64,000 nt of DNA from Actinomycetes bacterium. Lineage in GTDB: Bacteria > Actinomycetota > Actinomycetes > Propionibacteriales > Nocardioidaceae. This document shows, one piece after another, positions 39,784 through 47,509 of the stretch. The position numbers and the translations under genes are program-made. The number at the start of each line of letters is the position of its first letter. The first letter of the stretch is position 1. The notes beneath the pieces are model-generated. The model did not search any database. It was given only the letters and a program-made list of their open reading frames with translations, and was not told where the DNA came from. Location: positions 1 through 64,000 of the forward strand of contig JAEWOG010000067.1 of the NCBI GenBank assembly GCA_023460975.1. Direction: 5' to 3'.

Positions 39784-39821
39784 GGGCGACATCCACCGCG
39801 CCCTGGTGCGCACTGTCGCCC
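39784..39821. other. intergenic hairpin
   Basis: GGGCGACA (39784-39791) and TGTCGCCC (39814-39821) are perfectly complementary around a 22-nt loop that has its own short GC stem. Role unknown. Confidence 0.4.
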
Positions 39822-39869
39822 CGCCACATGGGTGGGTCAGTACGCATGGGGCCGCAGTAGATGTGGGAA

Positions 39870-39906
39870 ACACAAAACCGCAGGTCACACGTGGTGACCT
39901 GCGGTT
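39870..39906 (-). terminator. intrinsic terminator of tRNA-Lys
   Basis: On the minus strand a 13-bp perfect stem (AACCGCAGGTCAC at 39876-39888 with its complement at 39894-39906, 5-nt loop) is followed by TTTTGTGTTT. It starts 9 bases after the tRNA 3' end. Confidence 0.85.
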
Positions 39907-39914
39907 CTGATCTG

Positions 39915-39987
<73 letters not shown>

Positions 39988-40107
39988 CCGGTTCGCTCCT
40001 CCGGGCAGCCCGGTGAAGCGAGATAAACAGTAGCAGCGGGCTGGTCGTCGGGTGAAATCGGGGCGCCAGGCAGCACGAAAGCGCAGGTCAGGCGGGCGGT
40101 AGAGGGA

Positions 40108-41682
40108 TCAGATCCCCTCCAGCACGGCTTGGGCGGCGTTGTGGCCGCCCAGCCCGGAGACCGCTCCGCCGCGCCGGGCGCCCGAGCCGCACAGCAGGAC
40201 GGAGTCGTGGTCGGTGGCCACGCCCCACCGCTGGGCGGGTGTCTCGAGGGCGGCGCGGTGGGGAGCCCAGGGCCACTCGAGGTCGCCGTGGAAGATGTGG
40301 CCGCCCGGCATCGCGAGGTCCTTCTCGATCTCCTGGGGGATCTTGGCTTCGAGGCAGGGGTTCCCGTCGGCGTCGCGCGCGAGACAGTCCTCGATCGGCT
40401 CCGCGAGGTGCTGATTGAGCGATGCCAGAGCGAGCCGTACGGCCTCCGCCTTGGCGTCGGCGCCGCCCGGGCCGTCGAAGAGGGTCGCCGGAGTGTGCAG
40501 GCCGAAGTACGTCAGCGTGTGCGCCGAACCAGCGCGCTCGCCGAGGATCGAGGGATCGGTGAGGGAGTGGCAGTAGACCTCGCCCGGCATCGGGTCGGGC
40601 ACCCTGCCGGCCCGCGCCGCTGCGTACGCGGCCTCCAACTGCACGCCGTCCTCGGCCAGATGCAGCGTGCCGGCGAACGCCACGGCGGGGTCCACCCCCG
40701 AACGCAGGCGGGGGAGTCGGTCGAGGAGCAGGTTCATCTTGAGCTGCGCCCCCACGGGCTTGGTCTCGGCGTCCTCGCCCTCGCCCAGCAGGATCCGCAG
40801 CACCCACGGCGCGACGCCCGAGAGCACGCGGCGGGCCCGGACGGTGTGGTCGCGCTGCCCGTCGTGCCACGTGATCTCGGCGCCGGTGTCGTCGGGGCGG
40901 ATCGCGCTCACTCCAGCGCCGGTGAGGATCTCCGCCCCCGCAGCACCGGCGGCGCGTGCGAGCCCGGCGGTCACCGCGCCCATCCCGCCCACAGGCACGC
41001 GCCACTCGCCGGTGGAGTTGCCGATCAGGTGGTAGAGGAAGCAGCGGTTCTGGATCAACGACTCCTCGTGCAGTGACGCGAACGTCCCGATCAAGCCGTC
41101 GGTGCCGACCACACCACGCACGGTGTCGTCGCTGAACCGCCGCTCGATCGCCTCGCCCAGGGGGCGCACGACCACGTCACGCCAGATCGTCTCGTCCACC
41201 GCGCCCCGCAGCGCAGCCTCGCTCGGAAGAGGGTCCATGAGCGTGGGGGCCACGACCTCGGCGAGGTCGCCGACCTCGGCGTAGAACGCCCGCCAGGCTT
41301 CGTACTCGTCGTCGCTGCCCGTCAGCTGACGGAACGACTCCCGAGTCGCGGGCCCCTCGGGCCGCTCCACCAGCAGCCCGCCCGCGCGCCCGGAGCGCAC
41401 GTACGGCGTGAACGAGGCCGTCGACCTCGAGGCGAGCCGTACGTCCAGGTCGAGGTCGGCCATGAGGGCCTCGGGCATGAGGCTGACCAAGTAGGAGTAG
41501 CGCGACAGGCGGACTGGCTGGCCCGCGAACGGCTCCACGGAGACGGCGGCCCCGCCGACGCGGTCCAGGCGTTCGAGTACGAGCACCGACAACCCCGCCC
41601 GGGCGAGGTATGCCGCGCTGACCAGGCCGTTGTGGCCGCCGCCGACCACGACGACGTCGTACGAGTGCTTCTGAGGCTCCAC
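40108..41682 (-). CDS. FAD-dependent oxidoreductase, phytoene-desaturase-like
   Basis: This 524-aa enzyme starts with a dinucleotide-binding fold (VVVVGGGHNGLVSAAYLARA, then VLVLERLDRVGG) and ends with 'VLLCGSGARRGGAVSGLGGH', the C-terminal FAD-binding segment of CrtI/amine-oxidase-like proteins. No crtB or crtE is nearby, so it is more likely a general NAD(P)/FAD oxidoreductase of the CrtI-related group (such as human PYROXD2) than a true carotenoid enzyme. GTG 41682 is chosen because the fold begins within ten residues. Confidence 0.85.
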   Translation of the reverse strand: MEPQKHSYDVVVVGGGHNGLVSAAYLARAGLSVLVLERLDRVGGAAVSVEPFAGQPVRLSRYSYLVSLMPEALMADLDLDVRLASRSTASFTPYVRSGRAGGLLVERPEGPATRESFRQLTGSDDEYEAWRAFYAEVGDLAEVVAPTLMDPLPSEAALRGAVDETIWRDVVVRPLGEAIERRFSDDTVRGVVGTDGLIGTFASLHEESLIQNRCFLYHLIGNSTGEWRVPVGGMGAVTAGLARAAGAAGAEILTGAGVSAIRPDDTGAEITWHDGQRDHTVRARRVLSGVAPWVLRILLGEGEDAETKPVGAQLKMNLLLDRLPRLRSGVDPAVAFAGTLHLAEDGVQLEAAYAAARAGRVPDPMPGEVYCHSLTDPSILGERAGSAHTLTYFGLHTPATLFDGPGGADAKAEAVRLALASLNQHLAEPIEDCLARDADGNPCLEAKIPQEIEKDLAMPGGHIFHGDLEWPWAPHRAALETPAQRWGVATDHDSVLLCGSGARRGGAVSGLGGHNAAQAVLEGI

Positions 41683-41829
41683 CGGCCCACCTAACCACGC
41701 CGCCGCCACGGTGAGGCCCAACGGAGCCCAAATGAGGGAGAAGGTCCCTAGCGGCGCCACCCACAGAGCAGGCAGGGTGGAAGTGGACCACCAGATCCGC
41801 CGCAGACAGCGATTCCACAGGAGGAAACC

Positions 41830-42690
41830 ATGAGCACCACGCGCCCGCGCGTCGTCCTCGCCGTCGGCCACGAGCCCTTGGGCGCCGCCCTCGACCACGC
41901 AGTCCAGGAAGCCACCCGGCTGTCCGCGGTGCTGCACATCATCCACGTCGAGAAGATCGTGGTGGGTGGGCCCGACGCGATGGTCCTCTCCCAACTCGAC
42001 CTCGAGCAGATCGGCCGAGAGAACGTCGATGCCGCCGTGGCTCGCATCAAGGAACTCGCCCCCGATCTGGAGGTCAAGGTCGACATCTTCGTCGGCGGCG
42101 TCGTGCCCACGCTGGCCGAGCTGTCCGACGGCGCCGAGCTCGTCGTCCTGGAGCACCGGTCCCTGCCGCGATGGGAACGCTTCATCACCCGCTCGGTGGC
42201 CTCCGGCGTGGCGGCCCGTACGAGCGCCCCGGCCCTGTCGGTCCCCGAGGGCTGGGTCCCGGCGGAGGGGGAGCGCATCGTGACCGTCGGAGTCGACGTG
42301 CCCGAGCGGAGTGCTCCCGTGATCTCGGCAGGGGCAGCCTTCGCCCGCGCCCACGGCGCCAAGCTGCGCGTCGTGCACGCGTGGAACCTTCCGCCCAGCT
42401 ATGACGGCATGGTGTCGGCTGAGGAGTCCGAGCGGTGGGCCGAACGCTCCGGCACAGAGGTCCAGGACGCGGTGAACGCGATCGAGGAGGCCAAGGGTCT
42501 CGACGTCGTCGTCGAGGTACGCCGCGGCCGCCCGGCCGACGAACTGCTCGACGCGGCCAAGGACTCCTACCTCGTCGTGCTCGGCCGGCACGACTCACTG
42601 ATCCCGTTCGGCTCCCATCTCGGGCCTGTCGTGCGCGCGGTCCTGCGTCGGGCGGGATGTCCCGTTCTGGTGGTGGACCCCCGCGGCTGA
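41830..42690 (+). CDS. universal stress protein, two tandem UspA domains
   Basis: This 286-aa cytoplasmic protein has two Usp domains (residues about 5-140 and 150-284). The second ends in 'VVLGRHDSLIPFGSHLGPVV', close to the ATP-binding G-x2-G-x9-G pattern; the first is more diverged. Tandem Usp proteins act in dormancy and hypoxia in mycobacteria; the role here is not known. CAGGAGG at 41817-41823 is an excellent ribosome site. Confidence 0.87.
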   Translation: MSTTRPRVVLAVGHEPLGAALDHAVQEATRLSAVLHIIHVEKIVVGGPDAMVLSQLDLEQIGRENVDAAVARIKELAPDLEVKVDIFVGGVVPTLAELSDGAELVVLEHRSLPRWERFITRSVASGVAARTSAPALSVPEGWVPAEGERIVTVGVDVPERSAPVISAGAAFARAHGAKLRVVHAWNLPPSYDGMVSAEESERWAERSGTEVQDAVNAIEEAKGLDVVVEVRRGRPADELLDAAKDSYLVVLGRHDSLIPFGSHLGPVVRAVLRRAGCPVLVVDPRG

Positions 42691-42727
42691 AGCCCGCTCG
42701 TGCTCCCGGCCACGGGGCGGGAGCGCG

Positions 42728-42763
42728 AAGAAGGCCCCCGGCTCTGAGCCGGGGGCCTTCTTT
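42728..42763. terminator. strong bidirectional terminator
   Basis: AAGAAGGCCCCCGGCT (42728-42743) and its exact complement (42747-42762) form a 16-bp stem with a 3-nt loop, with T-runs readable in both directions. It serves the Usp gene (+) and tRNA-His (-). Confidence 0.92.
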
Positions 42764-42766
42764 GAC

Positions 42767-42843
42767 TGGGGTGAGTGACGGGGCTCGAACCCGCGACAAC
42801 CGCGACCACAACGCGGTGCTCTACCAGCTGAGCTACACCCACC
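42767..42843 (-). tRNA. tRNA-His (GUG)
   Basis: The minus strand gives acceptor GTGGGTG/CACTCAC preceded by the tRNA-His-specific extra G(-1) facing C73, anticodon stem CCGCG/CGCGG with loop TTGTGGT (anticodon GTG), and T-arm with GGTTCGAGC. CCA is encoded at the 3' end. Confidence 0.95.
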
Positions 42844-42914
42844 ATGGTGCCCGGACTTGCGTCCGGAGACGACGTGAAGCATAGGGCACCGGGGCGCCCG
42901 ACGCGGAATCGGGG

Positions 42915-43574
42915 TCAGTGTGTCCCGGTGTCGGGGCTCGACGCGCCCGCAGCGTCGGCGTCTTCGACCAGCCCGGTGATGGACCCGCCATGCTTGGCCG
43001 CGATCTCCTTGGCCGTCGGGGTGTCCGGCCCGGGGCCGGCGACGAAGACGGCCTCGCGGTAGTAGCGCAGCTCCTCGATCGACTCCTGGATGTCGGCCAG
43101 GGCGCGGTGGTTGCCCCGCTTGGTGGGGGAGTTGAAGTAGGCGCGCGGGTACCACCGCCGCGACAGCTCCTTGATCGAGGAGACGTCGACGATGCGGTAG
43201 TGCAGGAACTGCTCCAGGTCCCCCATGTCGCGCGAGATGAAGCCACGATCGGTCGCGACCGAGTTGCCCGCCAGCGGGGGCCGGGAGCCCTCGGGGCAGT
43301 GCTCGCGCAGGTACGCCAGCACCTGCTCCTCCGCGTCGGCCAGCGTCGTCCCGCCCTCGAGCTCGTCGAGGAGCCCGGAGGTGGTGTGCATGGTGCGGAC
43401 GAAGTCGTCCATCTGCTCGAGCGCCTCGGCCGGAGGCTTGATGATGACGTCGACCCCCTCTCCGAGCACGTTGAGCTCGAAGTCGGTGACCAGGGCCGCC
43501 ACCTCGATGAGGGCGTCGGTGCCGAGGTTGAGCCCGGTCATCTCGCAGTCGATCCAGACGAGTCGTTCATTCAC
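42915..43574 (-). CDS. orn: oligoribonuclease
   Basis: This 219-aa DEDDh exonuclease degrades 2-5-nt RNAs, including pGpG and pApA from cyclic dinucleotides. Asp9 and Glu11 are in 'VWIDCEMTGLNLGTDALIEV'; 'GNSVATDRGFI' and 'SIKELSRRWYP' follow, then 'RGNHRALADIQESIEELRYY', with the catalytic His and Asp. A C-terminal extension of about 30 residues is species-specific. It is divergent from the MauE-type gene. Confidence 0.96.
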   Translation of the reverse strand: MNERLVWIDCEMTGLNLGTDALIEVAALVTDFELNVLGEGVDVIIKPPAEALEQMDDFVRTMHTTSGLLDELEGGTTLADAEEQVLAYLREHCPEGSRPPLAGNSVATDRGFISRDMGDLEQFLHYRIVDVSSIKELSRRWYPRAYFNSPTKRGNHRALADIQESIEELRYYREAVFVAGPGPDTPTAKEIAAKHGGSITGLVEDADAAGASSPDTGTH

Positions 43575-43645
43575 GGTCGATCACCCTACTCGCACGCCCC
43601 GGCTCACTCAGGACACACTCAGGCTGAACCTCTAGGCTCGCACCC

Positions 43646-44122
43646 GTGTGGGACTGGATAGGCCTCGTGGCGCGCCTCGTGACGGGGTGCGTCTGGTTCG
43701 TGGCGGGCGCCCTCAAGCTGCCCGACCTCCCCTCGAGCGTCCGCGCCGTGCGGGCGTACGACCTGCTGCCGGAGGCGATCGTGCCTGCCGTGGGTACGGC
43801 CCTGCCGATCGTGGAGGTCCTGCTCGGATCGATGCTGATCCTGGGCGTGCTCACGCGGTTCGCCGGGGCGGTGTCGGCGTTGCTGTTCATCGCGTTCATC
43901 ATCGGCATCTCCGCAGCGTGGGCCCGCGGCCTCAGCATCGACTGCGGCTGCTTCGGCGGTGGCGGGTACGAGGCCGACGCGACGTCGAAGTACCCCTGGG
44001 AGATCGCCCGGGACGTGGGACTTCTGGCCCTGTCGATGTGGCTGGTGGTCCGCCCCGCTTCCCGTTTTGCACTCGACTCCCGCATCATGCGACTGACCCC
44101 TTCAGGAGAGGACAACCGATGA
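43646..44122 (+). CDS. MauE/DoxX family membrane redox protein
   Basis: This 158-aa protein has four membrane helices and, after the third, 'LSIDCGCFGGGGYEAD', a Cys-x-Cys next to glycines that is typical of MauE-like disulfide-handling proteins. It overlaps the DsbA-like gene by 4 bases, so it likely passes reducing or oxidising equivalents across the membrane to that partner. The start is GTG 43646. Confidence 0.85.
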   Translation: MWDWIGLVARLVTGCVWFVAGALKLPDLPSSVRAVRAYDLLPEAIVPAVGTALPIVEVLLGSMLILGVLTRFAGAVSALLFIAFIIGISAAWARGLSIDCGCFGGGGYEADATSKYPWEIARDVGLLALSMWLVVRPASRFALDSRIMRLTPSGEDNR

Positions 44123-44967
44123 GCAACCAGCGGCCTGCGAAGAAGCAGCCCATGAGTGCTGCCCAGCGCGCCGAGGCGAAGGCCAAGCTCGAGGCCAAGA
44201 ACGCCCGCCGCGCCGAACGCAAGGAGGCCGAGCGCGTTGCCGCCGAAGCCAAGGCGCGCAAGGCCCGCAACTCGCGCATCGGTGGGATCCTCGCAGCGGT
44301 CGTCGTGATCGGCCTGGTCATCTTCGCCATCGTCAAGTTCACCGGAGACGACCGCCCGGTCGTCGCGCCCAAGGCCGTGAGCGGCGAGGCAGTCGTCGTG
44401 GGTGACGAGGCAGCGCCGACGACCATCACCATCTACGAGGACCTGCAGTGCCCGGCCTGCGCCAGCCTCGAGGGCCAGTTCGGTGAGCAGATCAACGCCG
44501 CGATCGACGCAGGCACCGTCAAGGTGGAGTACAAGATCGTCTCCTTCCTCGACAGCGCCTCGGGCAACGACTACTCGAGCCGCGCGGCCAACGTCCTGTT
44601 CGCGGTGCTGGAGACCGCAGGCGTCGACGCCTTCAAGAGCCTCCACGACACCCTGTTCGCCAACCAGCCCGCTGAGCGCACGGACGGCCCCGAGGACGAC
44701 GAGCTGATCGAGCTGGCCGTGGCGGCGGGTGCCGACGAGGCCGAGATCAAGGACGCCGTCGAGGAAGGCACCTACGTTCCGTGGGTCAAGAAGGTCGCGA
44801 CCGAGCAGTGGTCCAAGGACGGCCACCAGGGGACCCCGACCGTCCTCGTCGACGGAGAGACGATCGAGAACGCGACGCTCGGCCAGTACCTGACCGCCGA
44901 CAGTGGTGCGGATGCGGACACTGGGGACGCGGACTCTGGGGATGCGGAAGGCGAGCAGAGCGAGTAG
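44119..44967 (+). CDS. membrane-anchored DsbA-like thiol oxidoreductase
   Basis: This 282-aa protein has a charged N-terminal coiled region (residues 1-52, rich in Lys/Ala/Glu), one membrane helix (about 54-75) and an extracytoplasmic thioredoxin-fold domain with the active site Cys111-Pro-Ala-Cys114 (YEDLQCPACASLEGQFG) and 'HQGTPTVLVDG' containing the cis-Pro. The tail is acidic. It probably introduces or isomerises disulfides in secreted proteins, served by the MauE/DoxX partner. Confidence 0.9.
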   Translation: MSNQRPAKKQPMSAAQRAEAKAKLEAKNARRAERKEAERVAAEAKARKARNSRIGGILAAVVVIGLVIFAIVKFTGDDRPVVAPKAVSGEAVVVGDEAAPTTITIYEDLQCPACASLEGQFGEQINAAIDAGTVKVEYKIVSFLDSASGNDYSSRAANVLFAVLETAGVDAFKSLHDTLFANQPAERTDGPEDDELIELAVAAGADEAEIKDAVEEGTYVPWVKKVATEQWSKDGHQGTPTVLVDGETIENATLGQYLTADSGADADTGDADSGDAEGEQSE

Positions 44968-44988
44968 TCGGGGCTCGACGGGCGGGTT

Positions 44989-45011
44989 CGCTGGTTGAGC
45001 TTGTCGAAACC
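44989..45011. repeat. REP-like repeat, single copy
   Basis: CGCTGGTTGAGCTTGTCGAA plus ACC is one copy of the family seen at 9.8, 33.5 and 50.4 kb, here between the DsbA-like gene and add. The surrounding bases 44968-45095 are otherwise GC-rich non-coding. Confidence 0.8.
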
Positions 45012-45095
45012 GGGGTTCGACGGGCGGCGGTGTGGCTCGACGGGCGGCTGCCCGCTGATTGCTCGGCGGGCGGCCCGTGGTGCCATGCTGCGTGA

Positions 45096-46133
45096 GTGCC
45101 TTCCTCTGTGACCACGGACCTGTCGGAGTTCATCGCTGGACTGCCCAAGGCTGAGCTGCACGTGCACCACGTCGGTTCGGCGTCACTCCCGATCGTGGCC
45201 GAGCTCGCCGCCCGTCATCCGGGGGTCGTGCCGACGGACCACGATGAGTTGCGGCGCTTCTTCGAGTTCTCCGACTTCGCGCACTTCATCGACGTCTACC
45301 TCGCCGTGGTCGACCTGATTCGCACGCCGCAGGACGTGCGGATGCTGACGTACGAGGTGGCCCGCGAGATGGCGCAGGGCCAGAACCTGCGCTACGCGGA
45401 GCTGACGTGCACGCCGTACACCTCCGTGTTGCGCGGTGTCCCCATCGAGGGCTACACCGAGGCGATCGAGGACGCCCGGGTCGCGGCGGAGCGTGACTTC
45501 GGGCTGGTGCTGCGCTGGGTCCAAGACATCCCCGGTGAGCTGGGGCTACCGGCGGCCGACGCCACCCTCGACTTCGCGTTGAACCACCGCCCCGAGGGCC
45601 TCGTCGGATTCGGCCTCGGCGGGCCGGAGATCGGGGTGCCGCGGCCGCAGTTTGCGCCGCACTTCGCCGCTGCCCGTGCCGCGGGTCTTCGCTCCGTGCC
45701 CCACGCGGGAGAGACCACGGGGCCGCAGACGGTGTGGGACGCCGTACGTCTGCTCGGCGCCGAGCGGATCGGCCACGGCGTGAGCGCCGCGCAGGACCCG
45801 GAACTGCTCAAGTACCTGGCCGACGAACAGATCGTGCTCGAGGTCTGCCCGACCTCCAACGTCGCGACCCGAGCCGTCGACAGGATCGAGGAGCACCCGC
45901 TGAGGACCTTCGTCGAGGCCGGAGTGCCGGTGACGATCAACTCCGATGATCCGCCGATGTTCGCCACGAGTCTGGTCCACGACTACGAGGTGGCGGCAGG
46001 GCTGCTCGATCTCGATCGTGACGGCGTCGCCGACCTCGCGCGCGCAGGCGTACGCGCGTCGTTCGCTCCCGATCAGGTCGCGGAGCGGATCCTCGACGAG
46101 ATCGATTCGTACGTGGCCAGCGCCGGCGCCTGA
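45096..46133 (+). CDS. adenosine deaminase family protein
   Basis: This 345-aa zinc hydrolase of the amidohydrolase/ADA family shows 'LPKAELHVHHVGSASLPIVA' (His-x-His), 'SVPHAGETTGP' with the catalytic His and Glu, 'RIGHGVSAAQDPELL' and 'VTINSDDPPMFATSL' with the Asp pair. The first motif reads 'HVHHVGSAS' where canonical adenosine deaminases have HxHLxGT/S, a variant I associate with an actinobacterial subgroup. It deaminates adenosine or a related nucleoside; specificity is open. GTG 45096 is the assumed start. Confidence 0.85.
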   Translation: MPSSVTTDLSEFIAGLPKAELHVHHVGSASLPIVAELAARHPGVVPTDHDELRRFFEFSDFAHFIDVYLAVVDLIRTPQDVRMLTYEVAREMAQGQNLRYAELTCTPYTSVLRGVPIEGYTEAIEDARVAAERDFGLVLRWVQDIPGELGLPAADATLDFALNHRPEGLVGFGLGGPEIGVPRPQFAPHFAAARAAGLRSVPHAGETTGPQTVWDAVRLLGAERIGHGVSAAQDPELLKYLADEQIVLEVCPTSNVATRAVDRIEEHPLRTFVEAGVPVTINSDDPPMFATSLVHDYEVAAGLLDLDRDGVADLARAGVRASFAPDQVAERILDEIDSYVASAGA

Positions 46134-46146
46134 ACGGGCGTCCGCC

Positions 46147-47001
46147 TCAGACGCGGACGGACTTGTCGGGCTCCTCGCCGAAGTCGTGCCCGCTCATGTC
46201 GACGGTGCGCTTGGCGTTCGCCAAGCACGTGACGGTGCTGGTGCCGATGATGCCTTCGCGGTCGAACATCGTGGCCGTGCCGACGGCGATGCCGTCGAAG
46301 GCGGTCCACTCGATCGCGCGCAGACCGACCTCCTGGGTACGGGGGAGGCGGCTCAGGCTGAGGCTGATGTCGGTGTTGATCCACTCCACGCCCTTGTCGC
46401 TCCAGTTCACCACCAGGCTGGTGGAGTCGGCGACCGCGGCGGCCGACTGGAAGGGCGTGTGGAGTTCGCCGGCCACGATCGGGACGCCGAACTGCCACGT
46501 GCTGTGGCGGCCGGGGTTGGCGTGGTCGCCGAAGTTCTGGGACCACGGCTTCTCGGAGGTGAACCACGGGATGTTGGGGCCCGTCAGCGGCCCGTCGGTG
46601 GCTTCCAGCGGCGGCGGCTGCGGGACATCGGCGTTGATCCAGGTGGCGCCGGCGGGGTTCTCCGTCTCGCGCAACCACACGGCGGTGGCGCGGGCCTTCA
46701 CCTCACCCTCCTGCACGAAGCGCACCTCGACGAGCGCGATGCGCGGACCGTCGCGCAGCACCTCGACTTCGGTGGTGGCGTCGACGTAGAGGCCAGGCCG
46801 GAACAGGTCGACGGTCCACCGGGCGGGGCGCAGGTCCGGGCGCTCGACGGCGCGCTCCATCGCGCGCGCCATCGCTCCGGAGACCGCGACCCCGTGGATC
46901 TGCTCCTTCGACCAGGCGCTGCGCGCCACCTCGGTCGGGGTCAGGGTCTCGCCGTCGGTGCTGGTGAAGAATCCGAAGTCCACCTCGCCATTGTGCCTCA
47001 C
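46147..47001 (-). CDS. acyl-CoA thioesterase-like protein (double hotdog)
   Basis: This 284-aa protein has two hotdog repeats: 'IHGVAVSGAMARAMERAVER' with 'ARWTVDLFRPGLYVDATTEV' in the first, and 'STWQFGVPIVAGELHTPFQS' plus 'DSTSLVVNWSDKGVEWINTD' in the second. This matches TesB-type or TE-like double hotdog proteins. A KstR-type operator lies 2 bases upstream of its GTG (47001), suggesting regulation with lipid or sterol catabolism. GTG 46983 is an alternative start. Confidence 0.8.
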   Translation of the reverse strand: MRHNGEVDFGFFTSTDGETLTPTEVARSAWSKEQIHGVAVSGAMARAMERAVERPDLRPARWTVDLFRPGLYVDATTEVEVLRDGPRIALVEVRFVQEGEVKARATAVWLRETENPAGATWINADVPQPPPLEATDGPLTGPNIPWFTSEKPWSQNFGDHANPGRHSTWQFGVPIVAGELHTPFQSAAAVADSTSLVVNWSDKGVEWINTDISLSLSRLPRTQEVGLRAIEWTAFDGIAVGTATMFDREGIIGTSTVTCLANAKRTVDMSGHDFGEEPDKSVRV

Positions 47002-47003
47002 AA

Positions 47004-47023
47004 AACTGGAACGTGTTCCAGTT
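47004..47023. promoter_or_regulatory. KstR-type operator upstream of the thioesterase gene
   Basis: AACTGGAACGTGTTCCAGTT is a perfect inverted repeat (9-base arms, GT centre) matching TnnAACnnGTTnnA. It abuts the predicted GTG start and lies inside the 25-base gap after the SRPBCC gene, so the thioesterase has its own promoter. Confidence 0.65.
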
Positions 47024-47026
47024 GCC

Positions 47027-47464
47027 TCACGCGGGACGGCGTACCTGCCTCTCGAGCCCAGCGCGCAGGCCGCCGATCATGCGCGCATGGTTCCAGGTCA
47101 GGAGCGTTCGCAGCGCCGCTGCCGGGACGGCGCGCCAGGTGGTGACGGTCGCCTCCTGACTCCACGTCAGCGTCGTGCCGTGCGCGTGTGGCACGAGGTC
47201 GATGCGTACCCATCCGGTCAGGTCGCCGTCCATGCGCACCTCCAGTGGGGGTTGGCGGCGTACGGCTGTCAGGGTCAGGTCGAGCGTGTACGGGAGGCTC
47301 GCCCGGCACAGCAGGCGCGCGCTGTCGTCGCTGAGCCGCGCGACGGCGAGCACCTGCGGCCACCAGTCGGGGTACGACGCGAGGTCGACCAGGATCTGCG
47401 CCACTCGCTCGGGTGTGCCGGGACAGACCCACTCGTCAGTGAACCTGAAGTGGGCAGCGGGCAT
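47027..47464 (-). CDS. SRPBCC family (START/polyketide-cyclase-like) protein
   Basis: This 145-aa protein matches the helix-grip fold: 'RFTDEWVCPGTPERVAQILV', 'DLASYPDWWPQVLAVARL', 'LDLTLTAVRRQPPLEVRMDG' and 'TTLTWSQEATVTTWRAVPAA'. Such proteins bind hydrophobic ligands; the ligand is unknown. It is upstream of the thioesterase on the same strand. Confidence 0.8.
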   Translation of the reverse strand: MPAAHFRFTDEWVCPGTPERVAQILVDLASYPDWWPQVLAVARLSDDSARLLCRASLPYTLDLTLTAVRRQPPLEVRMDGDLTGWVRIDLVPHAHGTTLTWSQEATVTTWRAVPAAALRTLLTWNHARMIGGLRAGLERQVRRPA

Positions 47465-47509
47465 TCGTCCATGACACCACGGGCCCGCTCGGGGGCCGCC
47501 TGCTGCGGC

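Noticed and set aside
41731..41745. DosR/DevR-type box (AGGGA...TCCCT) before the universal stress protein
   Set aside because: Spacing and the central bases do not fit the GGGACTTNNGTCCC consensus.
40108..42591. 827-aa fusion of the FAD enzyme with an upstream frame
   Set aside because: The upstream part is the antisense of the universal stress protein gene; the FAD fold begins right after GTG 41682.
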